Positions 8,252 through 17,875 of a stretch of DNA of 41,660 nucleotides are shown in pieces. Both the position numbers and the translations under genes were made by a program. Source of the stretch: Verrucomicrobiota bacterium (GTDB lineage Bacteria; Verrucomicrobiota; Verrucomicrobiia; Verrucomicrobiales; Akkermansiaceae); NCBI GenBank assembly GCA_026397725.1, contig JAPLUI010000066.1, positions 1 to 41,660 on the forward strand. Reading direction: 5' to 3'. How positions within the stretch are numbered: the stretch's first letter is position 1; each line of letters begins with the position of its first letter. The notes under the pieces are model-generated. The model saw nothing but the letters and a program-made list of their open reading frames with translations. It searched no databases and was not told the origin of the DNA.

Positions 8252-11200
8252 TCAGTTTGTTCTCTGCGTGGTCCTCGGGATCACCGGTTGGCAATTGGAC
8301 GGCTGGGGATACGCCGTTTTGATGCCGTATTTGGCCGCCAGATAGCCGCCGACCGAGGCTTCCTCCGGGGCCGTTAGCGCTCTGGAGTAGCAGAGGATCT
8401 CGGCCAGGTCGAATTTGCACATCCAATGGTCTCCATCAGTGCCGCTGAGCAAGTAGCTGGTCGGCTGCGTGTCCTGGTCATTGACAGTGATCTTGAGCAC
8501 CATGAAGTCGGTGATGGTTCCGAGGCTGTAGCCGCCCTTGGCCGATTTCTCCAGCGCAATCGGTGATCCATCTTTGGAAACCGCCGCCGGGAATGGGTTC
8601 TCATTGAAGCCGCTGCTGCCGGAGCCATCCAGCAAGTAGCTGGAGGCCCGTCCGGATTCGCGCCCGATGAACGAGCCCTCATTGCTCCAGGTTGGCGACG
8701 GGGAACGCACAACGAGATATTGCTCCTTGATAAAGAACTTGCCGCTCACCAGGGTGCGACAGTCACCGGTGAACTGAACCACCGGTTTGGAAGCAAGCCC
8801 GTTTTGTACCAATGTCGGGCTGTTGTGCTCCTTATGAACCGCGTGATGCCCGTTGCCCGACCGGTCATTCCAGATCAGGATCTGCTGGTCGGGATCCTTG
8901 TAGATGCCGCAGGACGGATCCAACCAGCAGACCAGACCGGAAGTCACCGGAACCGTGTCGCCATCCACCGTGATCATCACGGCGGTGGACGTGCTGACCT
9001 GGCCGTTGCCGCCCGCGGCCTTTGCTGTTAGACGATGGGTACCCGTCGGCACGTTCTTCCAATCGATGGAATACGGCGGCGTGGAGGTGGTCCCGATCAG
9101 CGTGTCGGCGTTGTAAAAGGCCACTTTCGTCACCTTGCCGGGTACGTCCGCGACATCGGCCGTCAGCGTGACCGTCGCCGGCGGACCGAAGCTGGCGCCG
9201 TTGGACGGCGAGGTCAGGATCACGCCCGTCACCGGATAGAGCAACTCCTGCGGGATGATCGCGCAGGCCTTGCGCGACGGCATATACCAATACAGCCGCG
9301 CGGTGGCGGGATTGGTATTGTGATAACACTCCATCTTCACGCTGTATCGCTGGCCGGCGGTCAACGTGATCTCCGGGCTGTCGTTCCACAGTTTGGTTTT
9401 GTGGTCGTTCCAGTCGTCGATGACCTGCACGCCGTTGACCCACAGGCGGACCCCGTCGCCGGTGCGGGTGGAAAACCGATAGGTCCCGCTCTCCGGCGCC
9501 AGCACCTGGCCGCTCCAGCGCACGCTGTAGGCGCCCGTGCCGAGCGTTTTGGCGGGCGGTGCCGAACCCCAGTCGAAGTTCACGACCGGGTCCACCTGGG
9601 ACGCCTTCAGCGCGGTCAAATCCCTGTTGTTGAAATAACATGCCTTCAGCCCGGTGCCTCCGCTGCCCACGAGCAGGTTCACCGTCGCCCACGGTGAATC
9701 TGTTAGACTATCGGTGACCGTGAACGTGAACCGGTCCATGCCCTGATAGCCTTTCTCCGGGATATAGGTCAGGTTGGGTGCGGCGCCTGTTAGGACGCCG
9801 TGCGCCGGTTTGACCGCAACCTTGCAGGTGACCTTGTCCGATCGGCACGAAGAACCTGATAGAACGACTGCCTTGGGCGTGCTGGGCGGAGTGACCAAGA
9901 TTTGCGGGCTGGCCACCGGCAGCGCATTGACCAGTGTCGGAGCAGAGGTGGCGGCTTCGATTGCGTCAATGGTGTTGATGATGATGGGGGCATTGTTATC
10001 ACCTGGCGGCCAGGCGGCGAGGTAGGTATGTAAGACCGGCAGCGCCCGCCTGGCCGCCTCGCCATAAGCTGGCAGGCTGCCGAGGGCGCTCTTGCCCAAC
10101 TGACCCCAATAAGTCACATTGCCGAGGCTGATGTCGATTCCCTCATCAATCTTGTGTCTCGACAGGGCACTCATGGCCGCCCCGACCGGCCCGGAGGTGA
10201 ACATCCGGTCACATGGTCCCTCGGTTTGGGCGTCAGTGAACAGATCAGGGGCCAGTGCCACCACGTCAGCCAGCTCTAACCGGTCCTGCACAAAGCCGCT
10301 GAGAATATCTCGCCACATGCCGGCCGGTTGTTTGATGCCGGCCCGCACTGCCGGATAGAGCAGTCTTTTGTCGGCCTTGATGGTGTCGCCTCCCAACTGA
10401 CGAAACAGCGTCTCGGCGAGATAACCGTTGGCGATTTGCAGGGGATCGCTCCAGTTGAAGCCGGCCTCGAACGGATAGGTGGGCGCCACATTCTTGACAA
10501 AGGCACCCAGCATGTCGGGCACCGACGGGGCCGCCGCCGCGTTGATCTGACCCAGCGCTTTGGCGGCTTTGGCGCGCACCCAGATGTCGGTGTCCGAGAG
10601 CCGGCGGGTCAGAGCGGGCACTGCACTGTTGGCTTTCATGCAACCCAGGGCCGTGCAGGCCGCCTCGCGTTGGTTGGCATCAGTGGGATTTTCCGCCATC
10701 GTGATGAGCATCGGGATCAGGGACGGCAGGTCTGCGGTGCGCAGACTCAACTCGGTGGCGGCATTGAAGCGCACAATCGGATCCCAGTCGCCCAGGGCGG
10801 CAACCAGTTGCTCCTTGGTATAACTTCCGCAACGCCCGGTGAATTCAGCGGCCCAGATGGCGCTGGTCACCGCCTTGGGGGACAATTGGTTTGCCGGAGT
10901 CACGTGCTTGCCGGTGATGCAAAGTTTCTTCAGGGGCAGGGCGGCGTGCAGGAGATAATAGGCGGTTGGGTTGCCCCAGTAGGTATAACTATCATCCCAG
11001 TAGTCCTTGCCCATGCCGGGTGCCCATTGCTCGCCACCTTCATACACAAACGAACCGTCACTGCGGCGTCTCATATCCCGGTCCCAGCGCACTTGTTTGA
11101 GGTATTCCGACGCCGCTTGCGGGCCGCCCATGGCGGCGCCCAGTGTGGTCCACAGGTAGCTGAACCCCTGACCAGTATGCCCGTATTGCTCGCCCTTGAA

Positions 11201-12448
11201 TCCCGCCAGAGCCATCCGCGTGAAATACTCCGTCTGCAAGGGCTTGTCGCCCATGTTAGCGAACATGACCGCGGCCAGCCCGTCCTTGCCGTTGCTGCAG
11301 TGATCATAATACGTCCGGCTCTCACCTTGGAGCTGGTGTTCGCCGTAATACGGCTGGTGTTCGCCGTAGGGAATGGACCCACGATTCACATAGTAGCCGA
11401 AGAAATTGGCGGCCCGCGCAATGGCCGGGTCGATCTCCGGATTTTTCACGCCGGCCTTCTTGCCCAGCACGATCGTGAGCTGGGCGGCCAGGCCGGCCTG
11501 ATTCACCGGCCCATACCAACTTATTGAGCCATGGGTGCCGCCGGTCTGCCAACCGCCGGGCGGCGCGACCGTCGAAAACCCGTGACCGGCCGTGCCGAAC
11601 ATGCTGGTGTGTTTGGCCGCGTAGATGACATATTCGCTCAGCCCGTGAAAGACTTCGGCGTCATTAGTCAGCATGTAGTATTCTGCTAGAAAGATGCTGT
11701 TATAGCAATTCCAGGCGTCAATCCCTTTTCGCTCCAGGTCAAGGTCCTTGGGCGCAAGCGAGTGGGCGTAGGTCTGCAACATCGGCAGGTACTCGGGATT
11801 GCCGGTTGCCAGCAAGGCCAGCGCACTGATGGCCCCTGATCCGTCGGCACCGCCCCAACCGTTTTTCAGGATCTTTTGTTGGAGATTTTTGGCGGCGTTG
11901 GCCATGATCTTCGCGCTCTTGGGACAATCGTAGGGCGCCGTGTCGGAGTAGGGACCCATGAGGGGGAGGGTGACGGACACGTCTGTGGTGACGCCCGCGC
12001 GCCAGCGCTTGAGCTTGAGGATGCCTTTGTCAGCCTCGGCCGCGCCGATCGCCCGGCCCAGGCATTTGCGGGCATCACCGGTGAAGAGCAGAACGGCGCC
12101 GCCGCCCGCACTCGCGCCCAGAATGACGTCGTCGATGGCCAACACCCCGGCCGCCGGCGTCTTGTCGGCGACGGCAGTCACCAGAATCTGATAGGGCGCA
12201 AACCCCGTGGTCGCATCCTGCTCCGCAGTCACCGACCAGGCATGATAAATCCAGCCGCGCATCCCGGTGGGGCCCAGGTTGTAAGTCCATTTGAGGGACT
12301 CCTTGTCAATCGTGGCGGCCGCGCCTGGCACGGTGAGGTCCGGCGCGGCGGCCTTGGGCGCGGCGGCGTGGAGAGGGGAGAATATGGCTAACAGAAGTGT
12401 CAGTGAGATTGCCGTGATTGAGGCACGAAGAGACAGTGGGAGTTTCAT
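8252..12448 (-). CDS. Very large secreted DUF6288/HEAT/PA14/LamG-like protein
   Basis: From Met at 12448 (signal peptide MKLPLSLRASITAISLTLLL) the protein has 1398 residues; 73 codons upstream in frame lack a signal peptide and overlap the GH78 end, so I exclude them. Residues about 30-540 look like a DUF6288 alpha/alpha-toroid region (GYYVNRGSIPYGEHQPYYG, GHTGQGFSYLWTTLGAA). HEAT-like repeats follow at 549-640 (DWDPIVRFNAATELSLR). After a helical stretch come an Ig/cadherin-like module (849-916, GYQGMDRFTFTVTD), a PA14 carbohydrate-binding domain (933-1073, SGTYRFSTRTGDGVRLWVNG), a second Ig-like module (1076-1159), and a terminal LamG-like sandwich (GLVCWLDPSCG, IWNDRSGNGHHAVHKEH). It probably binds or processes extracellular glycan; no catalytic residues are recognised. 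There is no SD in front of the chosen start, which is common in this group. Confidence 0.8.
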   Translation of the reverse strand: MKLPLSLRASITAISLTLLLAIFSPLHAAAPKAAAPDLTVPGAAATIDKESLKWTYNLGPTGMRGWIYHAWSVTAEQDATTGFAPYQILVTAVADKTPAAGVLAIDDVILGASAGGGAVLLFTGDARKCLGRAIGAAEADKGILKLKRWRAGVTTDVSVTLPLMGPYSDTAPYDCPKSAKIMANAAKNLQQKILKNGWGGADGSGAISALALLATGNPEYLPMLQTYAHSLAPKDLDLERKGIDAWNCYNSIFLAEYYMLTNDAEVFHGLSEYVIYAAKHTSMFGTAGHGFSTVAPPGGWQTGGTHGSISWYGPVNQAGLAAQLTIVLGKKAGVKNPEIDPAIARAANFFGYYVNRGSIPYGEHQPYYGEHQLQGESRTYYDHCSNGKDGLAAVMFANMGDKPLQTEYFTRMALAGFKGEQYGHTGQGFSYLWTTLGAAMGGPQAASEYLKQVRWDRDMRRRSDGSFVYEGGEQWAPGMGKDYWDDSYTYWGNPTAYYLLHAALPLKKLCITGKHVTPANQLSPKAVTSAIWAAEFTGRCGSYTKEQLVAALGDWDPIVRFNAATELSLRTADLPSLIPMLITMAENPTDANQREAACTALGCMKANSAVPALTRRLSDTDIWVRAKAAKALGQINAAAAPSVPDMLGAFVKNVAPTYPFEAGFNWSDPLQIANGYLAETLFRQLGGDTIKADKRLLYPAVRAGIKQPAGMWRDILSGFVQDRLELADVVALAPDLFTDAQTEGPCDRMFTSGPVGAAMSALSRHKIDEGIDISLGNVTYWGQLGKSALGSLPAYGEAARRALPVLHTYLAAWPPGDNNAPIIINTIDAIEAATSAPTLVNALPVASPQILVTPPSTPKAVVLSGSSCRSDKVTCKVAVKPAHGVLTGAAPNLTYIPEKGYQGMDRFTFTVTDSLTDSPWATVNLLVGSGGTGLKACYFNNRDLTALKASQVDPVVNFDWGSAPPAKTLGTGAYSVRWSGQVLAPESGTYRFSTRTGDGVRLWVNGVQVIDDWNDHKTKLWNDSPEITLTAGQRYSVKMECYHNTNPATARLYWYMPSRKACAIIPQELLYPVTGVILTSPSNGASFGPPATVTLTADVADVPGKVTKVAFYNADTLIGTTSTPPYSIDWKNVPTGTHRLTAKAAGGNGQVSTSTAVMITVDGDTVPVTSGLVCWLDPSCGIYKDPDQQILIWNDRSGNGHHAVHKEHNSPTLVQNGLASKPVVQFTGDCRTLVSGKFFIKEQYLVVRSPSPTWSNEGSFIGRESGRASSYLLDGSGSSGFNENPFPAAVSKDGSPIALEKSAKGGYSLGTITDFMVLKITVNDQDTQPTSYLLSGTDGDHWMCKFDLAEILCYSRALTAPEEASVGGYLAAKYGIKTAYPQPSNCQPVIPRTTQRTN

Positions 12449-12578
12449 GAGGGGATGGTTTGGGGTGTTAAATCCTAATTCTATTTGTTTCTCTTTGTCG
12501 ATGTTGTTCTCATCATTTCTTTGTCCTGAATGGTGAAGCCGGCAGGCCATCCTTGTCGTAGAGCATGTTGCCGATGTG

Positions 12579-15500
12579 TCAAGGGAGTGTGGATTGGAAG
12601 CGATAGGTTCCTGAACCAATTGCATAGACAGCGGCACGGTTTTCCATTCGCAGGAACTCCACGCCATCGGCCTTGGCTGCCGGCTTGCCAGACTCGGTGA
12701 CTCCAGCGGCGTCCTTGGCCGGGACGTGGACGGTTGCGGTGGTGTTGATGGGGATCGCGACCTCCATGGTCAGTTGGGTGCCATCGCGCTTCCAGTTGCT
12801 TACGACGCGGCCGTGGATCGAGTCATAGCCGCACTTGACCCAGGTCAGGTCGCCAACCACGGCGGGCTTGATGATGATCTTTTTGAAGCCGGGGCCGGAA
12901 TCATCCGGGCGGATGCCGGCCAGCCCTTGATAGAACCAACTGCCGGGGCTGATAAAGCACGCGTGGATTTGTGAGGCATGGCCGTTCCACTGCTCCCATA
13001 TCGTGGTGGCCCCCTGCTCCAGCATGTGGCCCCATCCCGGATAGGTTTTCTGGCTGAAGATGGTGTAGAGCAAATCATTTCGTCCAGTCTCCTGCAGGTA
13101 TTGAATCAGGAAATAGGTGCCGAGCATGCCGGTGTCGAGGTGCCCCTTGTTCTTCACGAGGATGATTTCTTCAAGTTTCTTCTGAACAATTCCAACCAAG
13201 TCATCCGGGACACTACCGGTCATCAGCGGCAGCACTTGATAGGCCTGCTCATCCAGACCATAGAACTGTTTCTGGGCATCATAGAACGTCGTGTGAATGA
13301 GCTTGCGGGTCTTATCTATTTTGGCCTTGTATTCCTCAGCCTCCTGGGTCTTGCCCAAGACCCGGGCGCTGCGTTCGAGAATCTGCCACAGGTAAACCCG
13401 ATAGCCGTTGTTGAAAATCTCACAGGCGGTCTTGCCCGGCCAGTTCTGGGTATCCATGCCGCGCTCGGGCGGCACCCAGTCGCCAAGAAACCCGCCCGGA
13501 TCGCCGGTTCCACGCAGCAAGCCGTCCGGGGCCTGGCTGTCCAGAAACGCGGAGTAACGACCCATCGCGACGAAGGCGCTTTCTAACAAACGTTGGTCGC
13601 CGTAATACAGATAATTCTTCCACGGCAGCACGGTGCCGATGCCGCCCCATCCCGGGCCGCCCCAGGAGGGAATCACGAAGGGCGCGGTGAAGGGGAAGCG
13701 GCCGGTGGCCGGATCCTGCGCGTCGAGCCAGTCAAGCGCCCACTTGGCGTAAAACGCCGGGGCGTCGCGGTTCATGATTTGCGTATCGAGCGAAGTCTGC
13801 CCGTCGGCTCCGTAGCCGAGGCGTTCGCGGTGCGGGCAATCCACCATGTAGCCACCCAGGCTCAGGCAGCGGATCGTCCACAGGTTGAGCTGATGGATGC
13901 GGTTGAACAGGTCGTTGGAGCACTCGAACGTGCCGACAGGCTGGAGGTCCGATTCGATCAACAAGGCCTCGGCATCGCCCGGCGCCGGTTTGGCTGCCAG
14001 TCCATCGACGGTAGCATAGCGGAAGCCATGATAATTGAACTTGGAACAGAACACCTCGCCGGGCTTGCCAGCCGAGATGTATTCGTCTAACTGTTGGAAC
14101 GTCTGGCCCGGTTTATCGGCATAGGAGAACGTCAGGCGCTGGCCGGCGGCCAACTGCGGCAGACGAAGTTTTAACCAGCCGGTCAGGTTGGTGCCGAAAT
14201 CCAACTCCCAGTTGTTAGCCCCCTTGTTCGTGCAGGCCACCACCGGGATGACCTTGTTGATGCGGTTCGGGGGACACGACTGCGCCGTGACCGCGCCCTC
14301 AGGTGCGGCGACCTCTGCGGGCGTCAATGGTTTCGCCCCCCATGTTGTTCCACTCCCACGGGCCACGCAAGGCATGGGTGCTGGCCATGCCGGTCCAGGT
14401 GCGGTCCGTGCCCACCACCACCCGCTGCCCGGCAACTGACAGGTCGAGCTGGACCCGACCGATTGCCCCGTCCTTGGCCCAGCCGCGTCCGAGCCACAGG
14501 CCCACGCAGTTAGAGCCGGCACGCAGCAGCTTGCTGATATCATAAGTGGTGTAAAGCGAGCGCTTCTTGTCCTGCGACACTGCAGGGGCGAGCACGTCGT
14601 CACTCACCTTCTTTCCGTTCACAAACAATTCGTAATAGCCATTCACATTCACATAGGCCAGCGCCCGCGCGGGTGCTGATGTTAGATTAAACTCCTTGCG
14701 CATCCAGGTTGCGGGTGAATTCTCCATCGTCACGACCTGTGCCTTGATCTGTTCCCAGGGGGTGCCGCCAAACTTCGCCATCTCCCGCGCCACGGGCCAG
14801 GCCGCGTCATCGAACCCGGCCTCCCGCCAGCCGGCCTGCTCGCTCGACTGGGACTTCCAGGCAGGGCCCGTTTCCAGCGTGAGTTGGCGGCCATCGGCGA
14901 GTTCGGCCGTCACGCAGCCGAGCAACCCGGCCGGGTTCGGTTTGTCACCGCCGTTGCCTGCCGCCACCGCGAAAACATTGTCACCGGCCTTCAAGAGCGC
15001 CGTGAGGTCGGCCTTTTCGGGAGCGTTCCAACTGCCGCCTTTGAGCACTTCCTTGCCATTCACGAACAACACAAAGTCGTTGTCGGCGCACATCGTCACC
15101 GCGGCGCGCCGGAGGGCGCTATCCGCCGGCAGTTTCAAGCGGGCACGGAAATAGGCCGTGGTCGCCGGCATCTCGACGGTGGCCCCGGCATGCGGAAACC
15201 AGATCCAGGCGCAGCGGTCGAGGCCGCGCGTCCCGAACATCCAGGGGTCAGGCTTGATCCACTTCGCCTGCCAGTCCTTGGCGTCCAGCAGACCCATCGA
15301 CCAACCGGCCGCAGCGCTCCAGGCCGACGGGTTGCCGTCCTTGTCCCACACCCGCACCTTCCAATGGCAAAGCCGCCCCGGATCTAACTGTTTGCCCGCA
15401 TACTCAATTTGGATGCACTGGTCGGACGCCACCTTGCCGCTGTCCCACAGGTCGCCCCGGTCTTTGGCTAACAACTCAGGTGATGACGCGACCAGCACCT

Positions 15501-15732
15501 GACAGGCGCTTTGTTTTTGACCTCTGGCCTCCGACCTTTGATCTCCGGCCTCGATCTTCCACGACAGCCGCGGCTTGGCGGCATCAATGCCGAGCGGGTT
15601 GTCGCGGTATTCGCAGCGCAGGCTCGCCAGGTTGACCACATCCGCCCATGTGTGCGGACCGCACAAGAGGCCAACGATCATCATCACTGTGAACGTCCAC
15701 AACCGATTCATTCTCCTTGTTGTCATTGTCAT
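12579..15732 (-). pseudogene. Alpha-L-rhamnosidase, GH78, split by a frameshift
   Basis: Two overlapping frames make up one GH78 protein. The first (15732-14299, 477 residues) carries a signal peptide (possibly starting at Met8, 15711), the N-terminal Ig-like domain (LRCEYRDNPLGIDAAKPRLSW) and the Bac_rhamnosid_N domain ending at GGETIDAR. It then runs out of frame to a TGA. The second (real homology from about 14320 to 12579) resumes at AEVAAPEGAVTAQ and holds the catalytic barrel: DCPHRERLGYGADGQ with the acidic residues expected for the GH78 acid, and TTIWEQWNG with the expected general base Glu. The usual residues between GGExYDAR and the next domain (a GWDxPGFDDxxW-type stretch) are missing, so the lesion looks like a deletion rather than one skipped base. 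Unless rescued, no full enzyme is made. Sequencing or assembly error is the main alternative. Confidence 0.85.
15511..15552. repeat. Degenerate heptanucleotide tandem repeat inside GH78 coding sequence
   Basis: Six consecutive 7-mers on the plus strand: TTGTTTT, TGACCTC, TGGCCTC, CGACCTT, TGATCTC, CGGCCTC. They encode part of IEAGDQRSEARGQKQ between LSWK and the ACQVLVAS strand of the N-terminal domain. The GH78 remnant at 31981 carries a heptamer tract at the equivalent position. Confidence 0.65.
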
Positions 15733-15772
15733 TTGGTAGCATTGGTTGACGCATTGCTCAAGAGGCGATTTT

Positions 15773-17875
15773 TCAGACCATCAGATCATCAAGAAACTCG
15801 GACGCCGGTCCGACGCTGGTGACAAGGAGATGATCCCTGGCACGCGTGCAGGCCACGTAGAGGAGGTGGCGCTCGGTGTCATAGACTTCCTGCAAGTCGG
15901 CGTCGTCGCCAACCGTTTCAATGCGTTCCTGCAACGGGATGATTTCGTCGTCGCAGGCCATCACGACCACGGCGCGGAATTCCAATCCCTTAGCCAGGTG
16001 CATGGTGCAGATCGAGACATGGCCGTTGGCGGTCTCGACGTGTTCATCGAGGACCTTGAACGGCAATCCGGCGCCTTCGACCGCGGCGCGGGCGCGGTCG
16101 AGTTGTCCATCGGAGCGGACAAACACACCGAATTCGTGCGGCAGGACGCCAGCCGTGGATTGCTCCAGCAACCATGCGGCGACGCCCTTCGCTTCTTCGC
16201 CCTCGTCAGCGAATACCACGATCACGGGTGGCGGACCGTTGAAAACCGAGATGGTGTCGCTGCGGTCCTCGCGGTTGCCGTCCACGTCGGTGACTTCCGG
16301 GCCGAGCAAGCGGTCGGCTTGCTGGCGGATTTGGTGGGACGTGCGATAGTTGATGCGAAGGTTGCGGGACCGGCCGCGAATATCCACGCCAAGGGATTTC
16401 CACGAAAACGGCTGCTGGAAAATGCGCTGGCCGATGTCGCCGGCGAAGAAGAGGGCGTTCGGCCGGTTCCCGCCAAGGGCAGCGAAGAATCGCAGTTGGG
16501 AAACACTCAAATCCTGCGCCTCATCCGCGACTGCAAACTCAAATGGCAGATTCTTGCCTCCTGCCAAGGCACCTGCCAGCGCCGCGAAAACAGCGGAAGG
16601 CGTCTTCAATCCCCGCTCCTGCAATCGGCTGATGACACCCTCGAAGATGGACCACAGCACCAAGCGTTGCGCCTCCGGCAAGCGGGTCTTGCGGCCAAGC
16701 CGCGCCACCTCCCGATAGGCATCCCAGGTTGTCAACTGCCAGGCATCGACCACATGCTCCCACTCTGCCAGCAGGAACTGGAGGCTGAACCGATGGCCCG
16801 CCACGGACTCTGACGCGTTGCGCACACACGCTTTCACATCGTGGCGGCCTGCGAGGTTGACCGCCCCGAAATGGGCTTTGTAGAGGCGGACACCCAGCGC
16901 TTCGAGGGAATGCACGTCGATGCGCTCCGCAAGTCGCGGCTCGCAACCGATCAAGCGCTTGAGTTTGGTGTGAAGCGCATGGGCCAGCGTGTCGGAAAAA
17001 GTTGCGAGCAAGACCCGCGCTTCAGGATGGGTGCGGGCCAGATACGCGGCCCGATGCAGTGCCACGATCGTCTTGCCCGTGCCGGCAGAGCCGGAAATGC
17101 GCGCCGGGCCGGAGTATTCGCGCTCCACCCACTGGCGCTGTTCGGGATGCAGGAAAACCGTCCACTTCTCCCATGGATTGTCGAGGGCTTGTTGGAGTTC
17201 CTCGACGTTGGTCATCACGCGGAACCGGCGTTGCGCGTCGGGATGCTCGAAAGGATTGACCGATGGTTCCACTGGTTGTGGCATGCGCGGCTTGCCACCA
17301 GTCGCCAGCTCCAGCAAGGCCTCGGCGGCCTCCGATGGCAGGATGTCGAAAATCTTAAGGAGACCGCTTTCCGACTCAAGGCCCTTTACGTCGGCAATCC
17401 ATTCGGGGGGCACACCAAAGTTCAAAAGATCATCCTCGGGAACACCAGAAAACAGCTTGAGGGGCTCATTCGGCGGGACGAAGTAACTGGTTCTGGGGAA
17501 TATCGCGTCTCCCCCGGTATAACTTGGAACCATAATTTCCCTGACAACTTCCCGAATCTGAACGATCTGCGCCGCTCCGGTTCTCGGGTGGATCTCCAGC
17601 TTGCGCCGCTCTGCCCAATCATACGCCTTGTCGTGGTGCGCCACGTAGCAGAGCAGCAGGCTGTCCGGCGTCTTGTGAACGATGAGCCGGCGGTCGGCGC
17701 TCACACGCACCGACCAGAAGTTCTTGTCCTTGGCCTTGTCCAACTTGTGAAAACTCAGCCCCGGACTCGCCAGGTTCATCTGGAGATCGAAGGCCGTCAT
17801 TTTCACAGCCTTCTGTTCATCGCCGGCCAGGCGTGCGAGACTGTCGGTGAAGGTGTCGGCGATGAGGAAGTTCAT
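15773..17875 (-). CDS. UvrD/Rep-type SF1 helicase with N-terminal RelE/ParE-like domain
   Basis: The 700-residue protein has two parts. Residues 1-97 resemble the RelE/ParE toxin fold: short alpha-beta start, then FHKLDKAKDKNFWSVRVSAD, RRLIVHKTPDSLLLCYVAHH and DKAYDWAERR, the arrangement of small mRNA-interferase toxins. Residues about 210-700 are an SF1A helicase: Walker A GSAGTGKT (262-269), motif II VADEAQDLS, NYRTSHQIRQQ (motif IV-like), TMHLAKGLEFRAVVVMACDD (motif V) and YVACTRARDHLLV (motif VI). It would unwind DNA with ATP in the cytoplasm; whether the RelE part still cuts mRNA is unknown. The ATG overlaps the TGA of the upstream gene (ATGA), making it the last gene of the coupled run. 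The gene ends 41 nt before the GH78 start at 15732. Confidence 0.85.
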   Translation of the reverse strand: MNFLIADTFTDSLARLAGDEQKAVKMTAFDLQMNLASPGLSFHKLDKAKDKNFWSVRVSADRRLIVHKTPDSLLLCYVAHHDKAYDWAERRKLEIHPRTGAAQIVQIREVVREIMVPSYTGGDAIFPRTSYFVPPNEPLKLFSGVPEDDLLNFGVPPEWIADVKGLESESGLLKIFDILPSEAAEALLELATGGKPRMPQPVEPSVNPFEHPDAQRRFRVMTNVEELQQALDNPWEKWTVFLHPEQRQWVEREYSGPARISGSAGTGKTIVALHRAAYLARTHPEARVLLATFSDTLAHALHTKLKRLIGCEPRLAERIDVHSLEALGVRLYKAHFGAVNLAGRHDVKACVRNASESVAGHRFSLQFLLAEWEHVVDAWQLTTWDAYREVARLGRKTRLPEAQRLVLWSIFEGVISRLQERGLKTPSAVFAALAGALAGGKNLPFEFAVADEAQDLSVSQLRFFAALGGNRPNALFFAGDIGQRIFQQPFSWKSLGVDIRGRSRNLRINYRTSHQIRQQADRLLGPEVTDVDGNREDRSDTISVFNGPPPVIVVFADEGEEAKGVAAWLLEQSTAGVLPHEFGVFVRSDGQLDRARAAVEGAGLPFKVLDEHVETANGHVSICTMHLAKGLEFRAVVVMACDDEIIPLQERIETVGDDADLQEVYDTERHLLYVACTRARDHLLVTSVGPASEFLDDLMV

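Noticed and set aside
10328..11527. Plus-strand frame of 399 codons inside the DUF6288 gene
   Set aside because: It lies wholly opposite a well-supported multidomain secreted protein and has no recognisable domain or signal. Long antisense frames are expected at this GC content.
14290..14603. Programmed ribosomal frameshift to make full GH78
   Set aside because: No slippery heptamer or strong downstream stem is visible at the join, and about 20 expected residues are missing, so a deletion explains it better.
15733..15772. Attachment-site direct repeats or an integrase at the island borders
   Set aside because: Only trivial matches such as ATTGGT are shared by the two borders, and there is no integrase or transposase gene in the window.
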